NCBI RefSeq assembly: GCF_003985155.1
Contig: NZ_ML133689.1
Location: forward strand, 1-64,000
Direction of reading: 5' to 3'
DNA length: 64,000 bases
Origin: Rhizobium vallis
GTDB taxonomy: Bacteria > Pseudomonadota > Alphaproteobacteria > Rhizobiales > Rhizobiaceae
The notes under the pieces: model-generated
Databases searched by the model: none
What the model saw: the letters and a program-made list of their open reading frames with translations, nothing else
Told to the model about the DNA's origin: nothing
Translations under genes and position numbers: made by a program
Part shown: in pieces, positions 9,500 through 18,746 of the stretch
Numbering within the stretch: position 1 is the stretch's first letter
How the letters are laid out: every line of letters begins with the position of its first letter

Positions 9500-10918
9500 T
9501 TATGCCTTTCGGGAAATTATACGCCGCGTCACGCGCATCGGAAGTCCGTTCTGCGGCTGTGTCGTCAGTTTCTGCACCGGCCAGGGATTCGTCTGATCGG
9601 TGGAATCGAAGCGATAGCGGCCCATCAGGACGGCAAGGGCTATCACCGCCTCCTGAAGCGCAAAGGTCGCGCCGATACAGACACGCGGACCGGCGCCGAA
9701 AGGCAGGAACTGGAAGCGTCCGATGGAGCCGCGATTTTCCGGCAGGAAGCGTTCGGGCATATAGGCGCGCGGCCTGTCCCAGTGAAGTTCATGGCGATGC
9801 AGCGTCCAGGGCATGATGAGCACCGTCACACCGGTCTCGATCTCGACCCGCTCGCCCTTGGCGCTCGTCCAGGAATCATCCGATATGGCGGCGCGGTTGA
9901 TGGATGGAGCCGGCGGGTAGAGGCGCAAAGTCTCCTCGAAGGCAGCGCGCGTCTGCGGCATCATATCCAGCCATTCCACAGGTTCGGCCTCGGTGGCGAG
10001 CACCCCGTCGATTTCTTGTTCCATCGCCTCGCGGATATGCGGGCTGTTCGATACGCAATATAGCGTCCAGGCCAAGGCTCGGGCTGTGGTCTCATGCCCC
10101 GCGCCGATGAAGGTCAGAATATTGTCTTCGATCTCTTCCTTCGTCAGCCCGTCAGGGCCAGCCTGCTCAAGGAGCAGCGTCAGGAAATCCTCGGGCGCCG
10201 TGCTGCGATCCGTCTTCATCTTCGCGAGCCGCATATCCATCGTGTCCCGCACGATGGCCCTGAATTTCTCCAGCACCTTCTGGCCGCCGATGCGTGTCAC
10301 ACGTGGAACCCAGGACGGAGCGCGCATCAGATCCATCGGATCGATGCGGCCCATGCGATGCAGGAGTTCATTGACATCGTCTGCGAAATGACCGCTCGAG
10401 GTGACGATTTCACCTGAAAACAAAGTGTCCGCGAGAATTGCGAAGGTCAGCTCGGTCATATCAGTACTGATGTCGAAAATTGCGCCTGCCTCGCCTGTGC
10501 CCTCATATTTGCGGACATAGTCCTCGGACTGGCGCAGCATCTGGCCGGCGAAGCCTTGGGCATGGCGGGGCGTGAAAACAGGCGCCACCGCCTTGCGCGA
10601 TCTCTTCCAGACAGGACCTTCGGCTGTCAGAAGGCCGTCGCGCAGGATCGGACGCAGAACGAGCTGGCGAATATCCGACATGCGGTAGTTATTGGCATTG
10701 TCGACCAGCACATGCTTGATGAGGCCGGGATCGTTGACGATCAGTGTCCTCTGACCGAAGAATCTGGTGTGGATCCAGGGCAGCGTATAGGACGGCTCGC
10801 CCCAGAGTTCGAGCGGGTTACGCAGGATGATGCGGATGATTTCCAACCGGCTCGGCGGCGTGGTGCGCGGCAGCGGTGCCGGCGGAACGAAGGGATCAGG
10901 ACGCATGTCCATCGTCAA
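9500..10918 (-). CDS. Cytochrome P450
   Basis: About 472 residues, a soluble bacterial P450 of usual size with no membrane anchor. The I-helix oxygen-activation motif AGHETTA is near residue 272, the K-helix ETLRLYPPAP (ExxR) near 330, and the heme-binding loop FGAGPRVCIG with the axial Cys near 414. The family is a heme monooxygenase; the substrate is unknown. No ferredoxin or reductase gene is adjacent, so electrons must come from elsewhere. Several ATG codons at the N-terminus (10918, 10912, 10906) make the start uncertain by a few residues. Confidence 0.93.
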   Translation of the reverse strand: MTMDMRPDPFVPPAPLPRTTPPSRLEIIRIILRNPLELWGEPSYTLPWIHTRFFGQRTLIVNDPGLIKHVLVDNANNYRMSDIRQLVLRPILRDGLLTAEGPVWKRSRKAVAPVFTPRHAQGFAGQMLRQSEDYVRKYEGTGEAGAIFDISTDMTELTFAILADTLFSGEIVTSSGHFADDVNELLHRMGRIDPMDLMRAPSWVPRVTRIGGQKVLEKFRAIVRDTMDMRLAKMKTDRSTAPEDFLTLLLEQAGPDGLTKEEIEDNILTFIGAGHETTARALAWTLYCVSNSPHIREAMEQEIDGVLATEAEPVEWLDMMPQTRAAFEETLRLYPPAPSINRAAISDDSWTSAKGERVEIETGVTVLIMPWTLHRHELHWDRPRAYMPERFLPENRGSIGRFQFLPFGAGPRVCIGATFALQEAVIALAVLMGRYRFDSTDQTNPWPVQKLTTQPQNGLPMRVTRRIISRKA

Positions 10919-10960
10919 AGCCTTTCGGGGAAGATCGGCGCCTTCCCGGCAAGCTTGAAG

Positions 10961-11908
10961 CTAGAGCAGGCCCTTGAGTTCGTCCAGCTTGTCGTTGATC
11001 AGCCAGCCGTAATAATTCTCCTCGGGCCAGACGGTCGCGCCGCCGGAGCGGTTCTTCGCAGCCAGGGCAGCGGCGCGCTGACGTGAGTTGCCGACATTAT
11101 AAAGCGTCGCGGTCAGGCCGGGATTGCCCGAAATATCCATGCCGGCAATCTCTTTATAATCGTCGATCGACCTGCGGATCGAGGCCGCGACGAAGGCGAG
11201 CGAAATGTCGGGATCCATGATGGACTTGTAGACGGCGCCGGCATTCTTCTCGTTCAGCTTCGGATAGCCCGACACGCGGGCCACGAGATCGGAGAGCATC
11301 AGCGCCGTCAGCGGATTGACCTGACCGAGACCGAAAGTCTGACCGGCATAGAAGGGCTGGAAGAAGACCGCGCTAAAACGGTTGTTGGGGAAGCTCTCGC
11401 CGCCCACGGTCTTGCCGCGGAAATCGCTTTCCCAGACATCTTCCCGGCAGGACCAGAGCGTGTAGGAATCGGTCTTGCCCTTGCATGCGGCAAATTGCGG
11501 CCGTGCCACGAAATCGTCGACGTTTTCACCGTCATAGGCGAAGCGGAAGCTTTCTCCGGCATAGGAGGCGGCCTTGACGTAATAGGCCTGCAGCCGGTCG
11601 TAGGCATCGACATTATAGGTATGTTCGCCGACGATCGCGCCGACGACGTGGATGGGGTTGATGCCGTAGGCGCTGGAGACCTTGCGGATCTTGGCCATCA
11701 GCTCGTGATCGCTCGCGAGAAGATCGTGGACTTTCTCGTATTTCACATCGAAGCTGCTCTTGGTGCCTTTGGTGCGCCTGACAGAAGCCCCCGGAATATC
11801 GGGTTGCTCGGCGTTGCGGTTGCCCGCCGGCACCGTCTGCATTGCGAAGGCAGGCGCCGAATTCACCAGGGCAACGGCAATCATAAGGCTTGTCAAAAGG
11901 CGTCGCAC
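10961..11908 (-). CDS. DUF1402 exported protein
   Basis: 315 residues. A clear signal peptide covers residues 1-22 (MRRLL, hydrophobic core, ending AFA), so it is periplasmic. The body matches DUF1402, a family found mainly in Rhizobiales with a lysozyme-like look: GAIVGEHTYN, FGLGQVNPLTAL (similar to the GxxQ of lytic transglycosylases) and a late TLYNVG (similar to AYNAG in Slt enzymes). A role as a peptidoglycan lytic enzyme is my inference from those motifs, with the Glu in GEHTYN as the candidate catalytic residue. It is 42 bases upstream of the P450 gene on the same strand. Confidence 0.75.
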   Translation of the reverse strand: MRRLLTSLMIAVALVNSAPAFAMQTVPAGNRNAEQPDIPGASVRRTKGTKSSFDVKYEKVHDLLASDHELMAKIRKVSSAYGINPIHVVGAIVGEHTYNVDAYDRLQAYYVKAASYAGESFRFAYDGENVDDFVARPQFAACKGKTDSYTLWSCREDVWESDFRGKTVGGESFPNNRFSAVFFQPFYAGQTFGLGQVNPLTALMLSDLVARVSGYPKLNEKNAGAVYKSIMDPDISLAFVAASIRRSIDDYKEIAGMDISGNPGLTATLYNVGNSRQRAAALAAKNRSGGATVWPEENYYGWLINDKLDELKGLL

Positions 11909-11990
11909 GATCCGCTATCCCGTCCGTTCATCGTCCTGTTCGCGATGCGGCTGACTGGACCAGAATCTTGGCCGAATAAAGCCGGAGCGG

Positions 11991-12028
11991 AAAACAAAAC
12001 GGGCCTTCACTAAAAAGTAAAAGGCCCG
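11991..12028 (-). terminator. Rho-independent terminator of the hslVU operon
   Basis: On the minus strand, stem CGGGCCTT / AAGGCCCG (12028-12021 with 12007-12000) with a 13-base AT-rich loop is followed by TTTTGTTTT. It lies 68 bases after the hslU stop and 83 bases before the DUF1402 start, so the two transcripts are likely separate. Confidence 0.8.
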
Positions 12029-12095
12029 CTGTCGAGAGAGAGTTCGCCACAATCCGGTCTTCACATCGGGAAAGACTTAGACCGGTGCGCCGATA

Positions 12096-13403
12096 TCACA
12101 GAATGAAGCGCGAAAGATCGGTATTCTGCGCGAGATCGCCGACATGTTCGCGGACATAAGCAGCATCGATCGTCACGGCCGTCCCGCCCCGATCCGGCGC
12201 GTTATAGGAGATATCGTCCAGCACCCGCTCCATCACCGTCTGCAGACGGCGTGCGCCGATATTCTCGACGGAGGAATTCAGATGCACGGCGACATCGGCA
12301 AGCGCGTCGATCGCGTCGTCGGTGAATTCGAGGCTCAAGCTTTCTGTCTCCATCAGCGCCCGGTACTGGCGGATGAGGCTTGCTTCCGTCTCGGTGAGGA
12401 TCCGGCGGAAATCCTCCTTGTTCAGCGGACGCAATTCGACACGGATCGGCAGGCGGCCCTGCAGTTCCGGCAAAAGGTCCGAAGGCTTGGAGACATGGAA
12501 AGCTCCAGAGGCGATGAAAAGGATATGGTCTGTTTTGACAGGCCCGTATTTGGTCGAGACCGTCGTGCCTTCGACAAGCGGCAGGAGGTCGCGCTGGACG
12601 CCTTCACGCGAAACGCCGGCGCCCATGCCGCCGTCACGAGCGGCGATCTTGTCGATTTCGTCGAGGAAGACGATACCGTCATTCTCGGTGGAGCGAACGG
12701 CCTCGCGCTGGATCACCTCGTTGTCGATCAGCTTGTCGGATTCGTCACGGATCAGATCTGTGTAGGAAGCCTTGACCGTCGTGCGGACCTTCTTGGTCCG
12801 GCCGCCCATCGCCTTGCCGAACATTTCCGACAGGTTCAACACGCCGATATTGGCGCCGGGCATGCCCGGAATTTCAAAGCCGCCCATGCCGGAACCGGCA
12901 TCGGCCACCTCGATATCGATTTCCTTGTCGTCGAGTTCACCGTCCCTCAGCTTCTTGCGGAAGTTTTCGCGGGTGGCAGGCGATGCTGTCGTGCCGACCA
13001 GCGCATCGAGAACGCGCTCCTCGGCGCTCACATGCGCCTTGGCCTGCACTTCGGCCCGCTTCTTCTCGCGCACCAGGCCGATGCCGACTTCTACCAGATC
13101 GCGGATGATCTGCTCGACATCGCGGCCGACATAGCCGACCTCGGTGAATTTGGTGGCTTCGACCTTGATGAAGGGCGCGCCGGCGAGTTTTGCCAGACGG
13201 CGGGAAATCTCGGTCTTGCCGACGCCGGTCGGGCCGATCATCAGGATGTTCTTCGGCATGACTTCGTCGCGCAGGCTCGGATCGAGCTGCTGGCGGCGCC
13301 AGCGGTTGCGCAGCGCGATCGCAACGGCGCGCTTGGCGTCATGCTGGCCGATGATGTAACGGTCGAGTTCGGAAACGATCTCGCGGGGGGAAAAGGTCGT
13401 CAT
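12096..13403 (-). CDS. hslU: HslU, ATPase subunit of the HslUV protease
   Basis: 435 residues, normal for HslU (ClpY). AAA+ unfoldase that feeds substrates to HslV. Walker A GPTGVGKT at residues 57-64, pore loop GYVGRD near 92, Walker B FLDEIDK near 247, sensor and arginine-finger region in the C-terminal domain, and the C-terminal tail DLSRFIL that docks into HslV on activation. The ATG overlaps the stop of a 45-codon ORF (ATGA), and its ribosome site AGGAG lies inside that ORF, suggesting translational coupling. Heat-shock (RpoH) control is usual in the family, but I could not define a convincing promoter. Confidence 0.98.
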   Translation of the reverse strand: MTTFSPREIVSELDRYIIGQHDAKRAVAIALRNRWRRQQLDPSLRDEVMPKNILMIGPTGVGKTEISRRLAKLAGAPFIKVEATKFTEVGYVGRDVEQIIRDLVEVGIGLVREKKRAEVQAKAHVSAEERVLDALVGTTASPATRENFRKKLRDGELDDKEIDIEVADAGSGMGGFEIPGMPGANIGVLNLSEMFGKAMGGRTKKVRTTVKASYTDLIRDESDKLIDNEVIQREAVRSTENDGIVFLDEIDKIAARDGGMGAGVSREGVQRDLLPLVEGTTVSTKYGPVKTDHILFIASGAFHVSKPSDLLPELQGRLPIRVELRPLNKEDFRRILTETEASLIRQYRALMETESLSLEFTDDAIDALADVAVHLNSSVENIGARRLQTVMERVLDDISYNAPDRGGTAVTIDAAYVREHVGDLAQNTDLSRFIL

Positions 13404-13537
13404 TGGGTGTTATTCTCCTGGCGGTCCAGGGCGATCAGCAGCGCCCGGCCGTAATTCGTCGTTGTTTCGCCAAGTCCTTGAGAGCCTGCCTCGGTTCGGC
13501 GGAACGGCCGCAAGGCATAGAGCTCAGCCTTCGACAT
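13400..13537 (-). CDS. 45-residue ORF bridging hslV and hslU
   Basis: Starts at ATG 13537, inside the last codons of hslV, and ends with TGA overlapping the hslU start. Sequence begins [12 protein letters not shown] and contains [11 protein letters not shown]; no domain is recognised. Without it there would be a 120-base untranslated gap between the two protease genes. It may be a small real protein, a remnant of a gene once located here (I recall an acetyltransferase gene between hslV and hslU in some relatives, unchecked), or just a leader that carries ribosomes into hslU. The frame remains open 5' of the ATG into hslV but that part looks like a shadow. Confidence 0.4.
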   Translation of the reverse strand: MSKAELYALRPFRRTEAGSQGLGETTTNYGRALLIALDRQENNTQ

Positions 13538-14051
13538 CCAGCGATTCCACCACGATATTGTGGTTGGTGTAGACGCAGATGTCGGCGGCGATATCGAGGG
13601 CGCGGCGAGCGATCTCTTCGGCCGATTTGTCGGTATCCATGAGCGCGCGGGCGGCCGCGAAGGCATAATTACCGCCCGAACCGATCGCCGTCGTGCCATG
13701 TTCAGGCTCCAGAACGTCGCCGTTGCCGGTGATCGCCAGCGTAATCGACTTGTCGGCGACGAGCATCATCGCTTCGAGATTACGCAGGTATTTGTCGGTA
13801 CGCCAGTCCTTGGCGAGTTCGACGGCGGCGCGCATCAGCTGGCCGGGATATTGCTCCAGCTTCTTTTCGAGCCTTTCGAGCAGCGTAAAGGCATCGGCGG
13901 TGGCGCCGGCGAAACCGGCGACAACTTCGCCCTTGCCGATACGGCGCACCTTGCGGGCATTGCCCTTCATGACGGTCTGGCCGAGGCTCACCTGGCCGTC
14001 GCCCGCCATCACTACCTTGCCGCCTTTTCGAACTGTAATGATTGTTGTCAT
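13524..14051 (-). CDS. hslV: HslV, peptidase subunit of the HslUV protease
   Basis: 175 residues, standard length. N-terminal [10 protein letters not shown]: removal of Met exposes Thr, the proteasome-type catalytic nucleophile. GDGQVSLG and the [14 protein letters not shown] segment are family hallmarks. It forms the double-hexamer proteolytic core with HslU, encoded 120 bases downstream. First gene of the operon. It is divergent from hisB, with 177 bases between the starts; a weak sigma-70-like TTGCAA-N16-TACATA reads toward hslV at about 14120-14151. Confidence 0.97.
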   Translation of the reverse strand: MTTIITVRKGGKVVMAGDGQVSLGQTVMKGNARKVRRIGKGEVVAGFAGATADAFTLLERLEKKLEQYPGQLMRAAVELAKDWRTDKYLRNLEAMMLVADKSITLAITGNGDVLEPEHGTTAIGSGGNYAFAAARALMDTDKSAEEIARRALDIAADICVYTNHNIVVESLDVEG

Positions 14052-14228
14052 AAAACACCTGTCTGCCCATGACGCGGGCCGTTCTTCCAGGCCGCATACC
14101 GGCCTTGTTGAACCCTATGTAAGTGGGCCGGAGCCGATTGCAAATGGGCCGGCTTTTCTCTTCCCCGGCTTCTGGATATTTCCCGATGCGCCTGATAAGG
14201 AACGGCCTTATTCCCGATGGAGGGCCAT

Positions 14229-14837
14229 ATGGCCGAGACCGCAGCAAGCCGCGCTGGCAGCGTTTCCCGCAAGACCAACGAGACCTCGATTTCCGTTTCC
14301 GTCAATCTCGACGGCACCGGCAAATCGAAGATTTCGACGGGCGTCGGCTTCTTCGACCATATGCTCGACCAGCTTTCGCGACATTCTCTCATCGACATGG
14401 ACATCGACGCCAAGGGTGACCTGCATATCGACGACCATCACACTGTCGAGGATACGGGTATTGCCATCGGCCAGGCGATCTCCAAGGCGCTCGGCGACCG
14501 GCGCGGCATCACCCGTTACGCGTCGATCGATCTTGCCATGGACGAGACGATGACGAAGGCCGCGGTCGATCTTTCCGGCCGGCCGTTCCTCGTCTGGAAC
14601 GTCGCCTTCAGCGCGCCGAAGATCGGCACCTTCGACACCGAGCTCGTCCGCGAATTCTTCCAGGCGCTCGCCCAGAATGCCGGCATCACCTTGCATATTC
14701 TCAACCACTATGGCGCCAACAACCACCATATTGCCGAGACATGCTTCAAGGCCGTTGCCCGTGCATTGCGCACGGCGACAGAGATCGATCCGAGACAGGC
14801 GGGCCGCGTTCCCTCGACCAAGGGCACGCTCGTCTGA
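14229..14837 (+). CDS. hisB: Imidazoleglycerol-phosphate dehydratase
   Basis: 202 residues from ATG 14229, with GGAG about 6 bases upstream; an in-frame ATG four codons earlier is less well placed. Sixth step of histidine synthesis (IGP to imidazole-acetol phosphate). Manganese-binding histidine motifs of the monofunctional enzyme are all present: [24 protein letters not shown], and [10 protein letters not shown] with ANNHH. It lacks the N-terminal phosphatase domain found in enteric HisB. First gene of the cluster hisB-DUF2628-hisH-x-y-hisA-hisF-hisE-coaA. Confidence 0.97.
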   Translation: MAETAASRAGSVSRKTNETSISVSVNLDGTGKSKISTGVGFFDHMLDQLSRHSLIDMDIDAKGDLHIDDHHTVEDTGIAIGQAISKALGDRRGITRYASIDLAMDETMTKAAVDLSGRPFLVWNVAFSAPKIGTFDTELVREFFQALAQNAGITLHILNHYGANNHHIAETCFKAVARALRTATEIDPRQAGRVPSTKGTLV

Positions 14838-14859
14838 GCCACTCAAGGGAGCGGCGACA

Positions 14860-15342
14860 ATGACAGCAAGCTATATTTTTTTGACGCCACCCGGCGGCGC
14901 GCGGGCCCCTGACGAGACGCGAGCCATTCGCGACGGCTTCACGTTTCTCGGCTTCCTGTTTCCATGGGTTTGGCTGTTGGCGCATCGGCTGTGGCTGCAT
15001 GCAGCGGCGGCCTTTCTGCTACAAGGGATCGGCGGGGCGTTGATGGACGAACCGGGCCTCTGGCCGGCGGGAGCGGCAATCCTGCTGGGCGTGAATATGC
15101 TGGTCGGCCTCGAGGGCCAGAATTTCCGCATTCGCAACCTTGCCGCCAAAGGCTGGAACGAAGACGGGCTTGTTGCAGCCGATACGATCGGCATTGCCGA
15201 GCAGGTCTATTTCTCGGACAGGACGGGCGTAGCGACGGGTGACGACACCGCGGCAGCGGACTGGGACAACAAAGCCCGTCCGAGCAAGCCGCATGGCCAG
15301 GCCACATCGCTCGGTCTCTTTGGTTTTGATGGAGGACGCTGA
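14860..15342 (+). CDS. DUF2628 small membrane protein
   Basis: 160 residues from ATG 14860, with AAGGGAG 8 bases upstream. Two to three hydrophobic segments ([20 protein letters not shown] near 27-46, a second near 50-65, a third near 70-90) precede a hydrophilic C-terminal half with no known catalytic motif. It matches the DUF2628 pattern of an N-terminal soluble stretch followed by membrane helices ([11 protein letters not shown]). It lies between hisB and hisH with 22-base and 2-base gaps, so it is part of the his transcript, but a role in histidine synthesis is not implied. Function unknown. Confidence 0.75.
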   Translation: MTASYIFLTPPGGARAPDETRAIRDGFTFLGFLFPWVWLLAHRLWLHAAAAFLLQGIGGALMDEPGLWPAGAAILLGVNMLVGLEGQNFRIRNLAAKGWNEDGLVAADTIGIAEQVYFSDRTGVATGDDTAAADWDNKARPSKPHGQATSLGLFGFDGGR

Positions 15343-15344
15343 TA

Positions 15345-15995
15345 ATGCGCGTCGCGATTATCGACTACGGTTCCGGCAACCTGCGCTCGGCGACCAAGGC
15401 TTTCGAGCGTGCCGCCCGTGAGGCGGGCATCGATGCGCATATCGATCTCACTGACAAGGCGGAGCACGTTGCCGCGGCCGATCGTATCGTGCTTCCCGGC
15501 GTCGGCGCCTATGCCGACTGCCGGCGCGGCCTCGATGCCGTGCCTGGGATGGCCGAGGTGCTGATCGAAGCAGTCGAGAAGAGGGCGCGGCCGTTCCTTG
15601 GCATCTGCGTCGGCATGCAGCTGATGTCCTCGCGCGGTCTCGAGAAGACCGTGACCGACGGTTTCGGCTGGATTCCCGGCGACGTCGTTGAGATGACGCC
15701 TAATGATCCCATGCTCAAGATCCCGCAGATCGGCTGGAACACGCTCGACCTGAAGCGCGAACATCCCCTTTTCGACGGCATTCCGACCGGGTCGGAGGGA
15801 CTGCACGCGTATTTCGTCCACTCCTACCATCTTGCCGCCGAAAACGCCGGCGACGTCATCGCGACCGTCGACTATGGCGGCCCGATGACCGCTCTCGTCG
15901 GGCGCGACAACATGGCTGGGGCACAATTTCATCCGGAAAAGAGCCAGAAGCTCGGCCTCGCCCTGATCGCCAACTTCCTGCGTTGGAACCCGTAG
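15345..15995 (+). CDS. hisH: Imidazole glycerol phosphate synthase, glutaminase subunit HisH
   Basis: 216 residues. Class I glutamine amidotransferase: nucleophile Cys88 in GICVGMQ, with His196 and Glu198 in FHPEKS completing the triad; the oxyanion strand PGVGAY is at 51-56. It releases ammonia from glutamine for HisF, encoded 1.6 kb downstream, to form IGP and AICAR. Starts 2 bases after the stop of the DUF2628 gene. A hairpin repeat follows the stop, which may influence expression of the downstream genes. Confidence 0.97.
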   Translation: MRVAIIDYGSGNLRSATKAFERAAREAGIDAHIDLTDKAEHVAAADRIVLPGVGAYADCRRGLDAVPGMAEVLIEAVEKRARPFLGICVGMQLMSSRGLEKTVTDGFGWIPGDVVEMTPNDPMLKIPQIGWNTLDLKREHPLFDGIPTGSEGLHAYFVHSYHLAAENAGDVIATVDYGGPMTALVGRDNMAGAQFHPEKSQKLGLALIANFLRWNP

Positions 15996-15996
15996 G

Positions 15997-16062
15997 GCAT
16001 CCCCTCTTCGCGCATTCCGGACGCAAATCCGCTGCGCACTTTCACCGGAATTGCTCCAGGGG
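15997..16062. repeat. Rhizobial intergenic hairpin repeat
   Basis: Immediately after hisH. Nested inverted repeat: CCCCT (16001-16005) with AGGGG (16058-16062) enclosing GCATTCCGG (16012-16020) with CCGGAATTGC (16045-16054), one base unpaired. The pattern resembles the short mosaic repeats scattered between genes in Rhizobium chromosomes; the element at 26.8 kb shares the theme of a CCGG-type stem around an ACCGCTGC-like loop (here TCCGCTGCGCAC). Identity as a named repeat family would need a genome-wide search. Confidence 0.6.
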
Positions 16063-16096
16063 CTGGCTTTTAATACAGGCGCCTTATTTTCCCTTT

Positions 16097-16309
16097 ATGG
16101 AAAACGGCGGAACTGGAGTGCGCTCGATGCCGGCTTCACGGAAATCAGGCAAGGTGTTCTATACATTGCGGCCCTCCCGCGAGGGTTTGCCTCCCTTCTC
16201 GGACATCCGGCTTCCCGATGGAACGATCATTCGCCGTGTCGACGAAACCATCCATAAAAAAGCGCTTTCCAATGCGACCAGGGCGTTGAAAGAAAGGCTG
16301 GACCGATGA
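16097..16309 (+). CDS. Small conserved-looking hypothetical protein
   Basis: 70 residues from ATG 16097. Basic, no signal peptide or membrane helix; contains GKVFYTLRPSREGLPPF and LPDGTIIRRVDETIH. No domain recognised. Longer in-frame starts exist upstream but would run through the intergenic repeat, so the short form is preferred. Its stop overlaps the start of the next gene (ATGA), which supports it being translated. Lies within the his cluster between hisH and hisA. Confidence 0.55.
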   Translation: MENGGTGVRSMPASRKSGKVFYTLRPSREGLPPFSDIRLPDGTIIRRVDETIHKKALSNATRALKERLDR

Positions 16310-16863
16310 TCCATGAATTCCTTGCCGGCAACGAGAATTCCCAACTACGCGCCAACGGCATCAGCGCCGACGATATCGCCGAGGCCGTGCTGGAATTCTA
16401 TATCGAAGGCGAGGACGATCTGATCGGCCTGCTTGCCTACGCACTCTACGAGCGGCAAAAGCGCGATTTCGTCCTTAGCCATCGCAAGCGCAATGCCGGC
16501 CGTTCGCCCAATGAGGCCGAGCTTGCCGCCGTCAACAGCAATTATCTCTCGACCGATCTGCGCAACACGCTGCGCGACCGCGCCTCGCAGATTCTTTCGA
16601 GCTATGCCGAGACCTATGTGGAAGCGATGGAGCCTGAAATCCGGCTTGCCGCCGTCAACAGCGATGCGCTGCGCCGAGTGCGCGAAATCGAGAAATCGAT
16701 GAAGAGGCGTCTCGGCTTCTGGCGCCAGGTCCGCGCCGGCTTTACCGTAACCCTACTGCTTCTGCTGCTTTTCGGCGCGGCCACCATTGCCGCTGTCTTT
16801 TTCCGCTCGGATATCGTAGATGCGTGGAATGCGCTGATGGTACCGACCACTCTACGGACGTAA
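16306..16863 (+). CDS. Hypothetical protein with C-terminal membrane anchor
   Basis: 185 residues. The first 145 residues are charged and mostly helical (DDLIGLLAYALYERQKRDF, then a long heptad-like stretch), followed by one hydrophobic helix at about 147-168 (VTLLLLLLFGAATIAAVFF) and a short tail. This is a tail-anchored layout with the bulk in the cytoplasm. Translationally coupled to the 70-residue ORF by a 4-base overlap and 6 bases before hisA. No family recognised; no reason beyond position to link it with histidine synthesis. Confidence 0.7.
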   Translation: MIHEFLAGNENSQLRANGISADDIAEAVLEFYIEGEDDLIGLLAYALYERQKRDFVLSHRKRNAGRSPNEAELAAVNSNYLSTDLRNTLRDRASQILSSYAETYVEAMEPEIRLAAVNSDALRRVREIEKSMKRRLGFWRQVRAGFTVTLLLLLLFGAATIAAVFFRSDIVDAWNALMVPTTLRT

Positions 16864-16869
16864 GACGAC

Positions 16870-17616
16870 ATGATCCTTTTTCCCGCGATCGATCTGAAGG
16901 GCGGCCAATGCGTCCGCCTGAAGCTCGGCGACATGCAGCAGGCGACGGTCTACAACACTGATCCGGCCGCCCAGGCGAAATCCTTCGAAGACCAGGGTTT
17001 CGAGTGGCTGCACGTGGTCGATCTCGACGGCGCTTTCGCGGGGCATTCGGCCAATGGCGATGCCGTCGAAGCGATCCTGAAGGCGACTGAAAATCCGGTG
17101 CAGCTCGGCGGCGGCATCCGCACGCTTGAACATATCGAGGCTTGGCTGTCTCGCGGGCTGCGGCGCGTCATTCTCGGCACCGTCGCGGTCAGAAATCCTG
17201 ATCTGGTCATCGAGGCCTGCCGAAAATTTCCGGGCCATGTGGCCGTCGGCATCGATGCCAAGGGCGGCAAGGTGGCCGTCGAGGGTTGGGCGGAGGCTTC
17301 CGAACTCGGCATCGTCGAGCTTGCCAAGAAATTCGAGGGCGCCGGCGTCAGCGCGATCATCTACACCGATATCGACCGCGACGGCATCCTGACCGGCATC
17401 AACTGGGCATCGACGCTGGCGCTTGCCGATGCCGTCTCCATCCCCGTCATCGCTTCGGGCGGCCTTGCCTCCATCGAAGACATCAAGCGCATGCTGCAGC
17501 CCGATGCGCGGAAGCTGGAAGGGGCCATCTCAGGTCGCGCGCTTTATGACGGCCGGATCGATCCGGCGGAAGCGCTGGCGCTGATCAAAGCCAGCAAGGC
17601 AAGGGAGACCGCATAA
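16870..17616 (+). CDS. hisA: Phosphoribosylformimino-AICAR ribotide isomerase
   Basis: 248 residues, a (beta/alpha)8 barrel. Amadori isomerisation of ProFAR to PRFAR. Catalytic Asp8 in [14 protein letters not shown] and the second acid in IYTDIDRDG at about 168-172 are present, as are the phosphate-binding GGGIR and ASGGLAS motifs. Starts 6 bases after the anchored hypothetical gene; its TAA stop abuts the hisF ATG directly. Confidence 0.98.
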   Translation: MILFPAIDLKGGQCVRLKLGDMQQATVYNTDPAAQAKSFEDQGFEWLHVVDLDGAFAGHSANGDAVEAILKATENPVQLGGGIRTLEHIEAWLSRGLRRVILGTVAVRNPDLVIEACRKFPGHVAVGIDAKGGKVAVEGWAEASELGIVELAKKFEGAGVSAIIYTDIDRDGILTGINWASTLALADAVSIPVIASGGLASIEDIKRMLQPDARKLEGAISGRALYDGRIDPAEALALIKASKARETA

Positions 17617-18405
17617 ATGACCCTCAAAGCCCGTGTGATCCCCTGCCTCGACGTCAAGGACGGCCGCGTCGTTAAGGGCGTCAACTTCCTCAATCTCGTC
17701 GATGCCGGCGATCCTGTCGAAGCGGCGAAGGCCTATGATGCCGCCGGCGCCGACGAACTCTGCTTCCTCGACATCACCGCCTCGTCGGACAATCGCGAGA
17801 CGATCTTTGATGTCGTGTCGCGTACGGCCGACCAATGCTTCATGCCGCTGACGGTCGGCGGTGGCGTCAGAACCATCGCCGATATCCGCAAGCTCCTGCT
17901 TTGCGGCGCCGACAAGGTCTCGATCAATTCGGCGGCCGTCAGCAATCCCGATTTCGTCACCGAGGCGGCCGACAAGTTCGGCGACCAGTGCATCGTTGTC
18001 TCGATCGATGCCAAGCGCCGGCGCACGCAGCAGGTCGGTGGCGACAATCTCAGCGCCTGGGAAATCTATACACATGGCGGCCGCAACGCGACCGGCATCG
18101 ATGCCATCGAATTCGCCCAGAAGATGGTGGCCCATGGCGCCGGCGAATTGCTGGTCACGTCGATGGACCGTGACGGCACCAAGGTTGGATACGATCTGGA
18201 GCTGACGCGGGCGATCGCCGATGCGGTGCGGGTGCCGGTCATCGCCTCCGGCGGTGTCGGCGATCTCGACGATCTCGTCGCCGGGGTGAAGGAGGGCCAC
18301 GCCAATGCGGTGCTTGCCGCCTCGATCTTCCATTTCGGCACCTATTCTGTCGGCGAGGCGAAACACTATATGTCGAAGTGCGGCATCGACATGCGTCTCG
18401 ACTGA
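17617..18405 (+). CDS. hisF: Imidazole glycerol phosphate synthase, cyclase subunit HisF
   Basis: 262 residues, paralogous barrel to HisA. Catalytic Asp12 ([12 protein letters not shown]) and the opposite Asp in VVSIDAKRR (near 130) are both seen, with phosphate loops GGGVRT and ASGGVGD. Uses ammonia channelled from HisH to close the imidazole ring. No gap after hisA. Confidence 0.98.
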   Translation: MTLKARVIPCLDVKDGRVVKGVNFLNLVDAGDPVEAAKAYDAAGADELCFLDITASSDNRETIFDVVSRTADQCFMPLTVGGGVRTIADIRKLLLCGADKVSINSAAVSNPDFVTEAADKFGDQCIVVSIDAKRRRTQQVGGDNLSAWEIYTHGGRNATGIDAIEFAQKMVAHGAGELLVTSMDRDGTKVGYDLELTRAIADAVRVPVIASGGVGDLDDLVAGVKEGHANAVLAASIFHFGTYSVGEAKHYMSKCGIDMRLD

Positions 18406-18422
18406 ACCTTGAAAGCGGACAT

Positions 18423-18746
18423 ATGAGCGGATTTTCCCTTTCCGATCTCGAAAGGATCGTCGCAGAGCGGTCGACAGCCTCGCCGGATCAATCCTGGACG
18501 GCCAAGCTCGTGGCCGCCGGCCAGCCGAAGGCGGCAAAGAAGCTCGGTGAAGAGGCGATCGAAGCCGTGATGGCGGCGGTGACCGACGACCGCGACAATC
18601 TGACCTATGAAGCCGCCGATGTGCTCTATCACCTTTTGGTCGTATTGAAGATTGCTGAAATACCGTTAGAGAATGTCATGGCCGAACTCGAGCGCAGAAC
18701 CGCGCAGTCCGGCCTCAAGGAAAAGGCCAGCCGGCAGAGTTCATGA
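18423..18746 (+). CDS. hisE: Phosphoribosyl-ATP pyrophosphatase
   Basis: 107 residues from ATG 18423, preceded by a purine-rich GAAAGCGG; a longer frame upstream overlaps hisF and is not typical. Second step of histidine synthesis. MazG-like helical fold with the metal-binding pattern [11 protein letters not shown] and [14 protein letters not shown] (EExxE and ExxD). Monofunctional, as usual in alphaproteobacteria; hisI is not in the window. Its stop overlaps the coaA start (ATGA). Confidence 0.96.
   Translation: MSGFSLSDLERIVAERSTASPDQSWTAKLVAAGQPKAAKKLGEEAIEAVMAAVTDDRDNLTYEAADVLYHLLVVLKIAEIPLENVMAELERRTAQSGLKEKASRQSS

Noticed and set aside
13538..13699. N-terminal extension of the 45-codon ORF into hslV
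   Set aside because: The extra 54 codons overlap hslV fully and have shadow-type composition (Arg, Ser, Pro, Thr rich).
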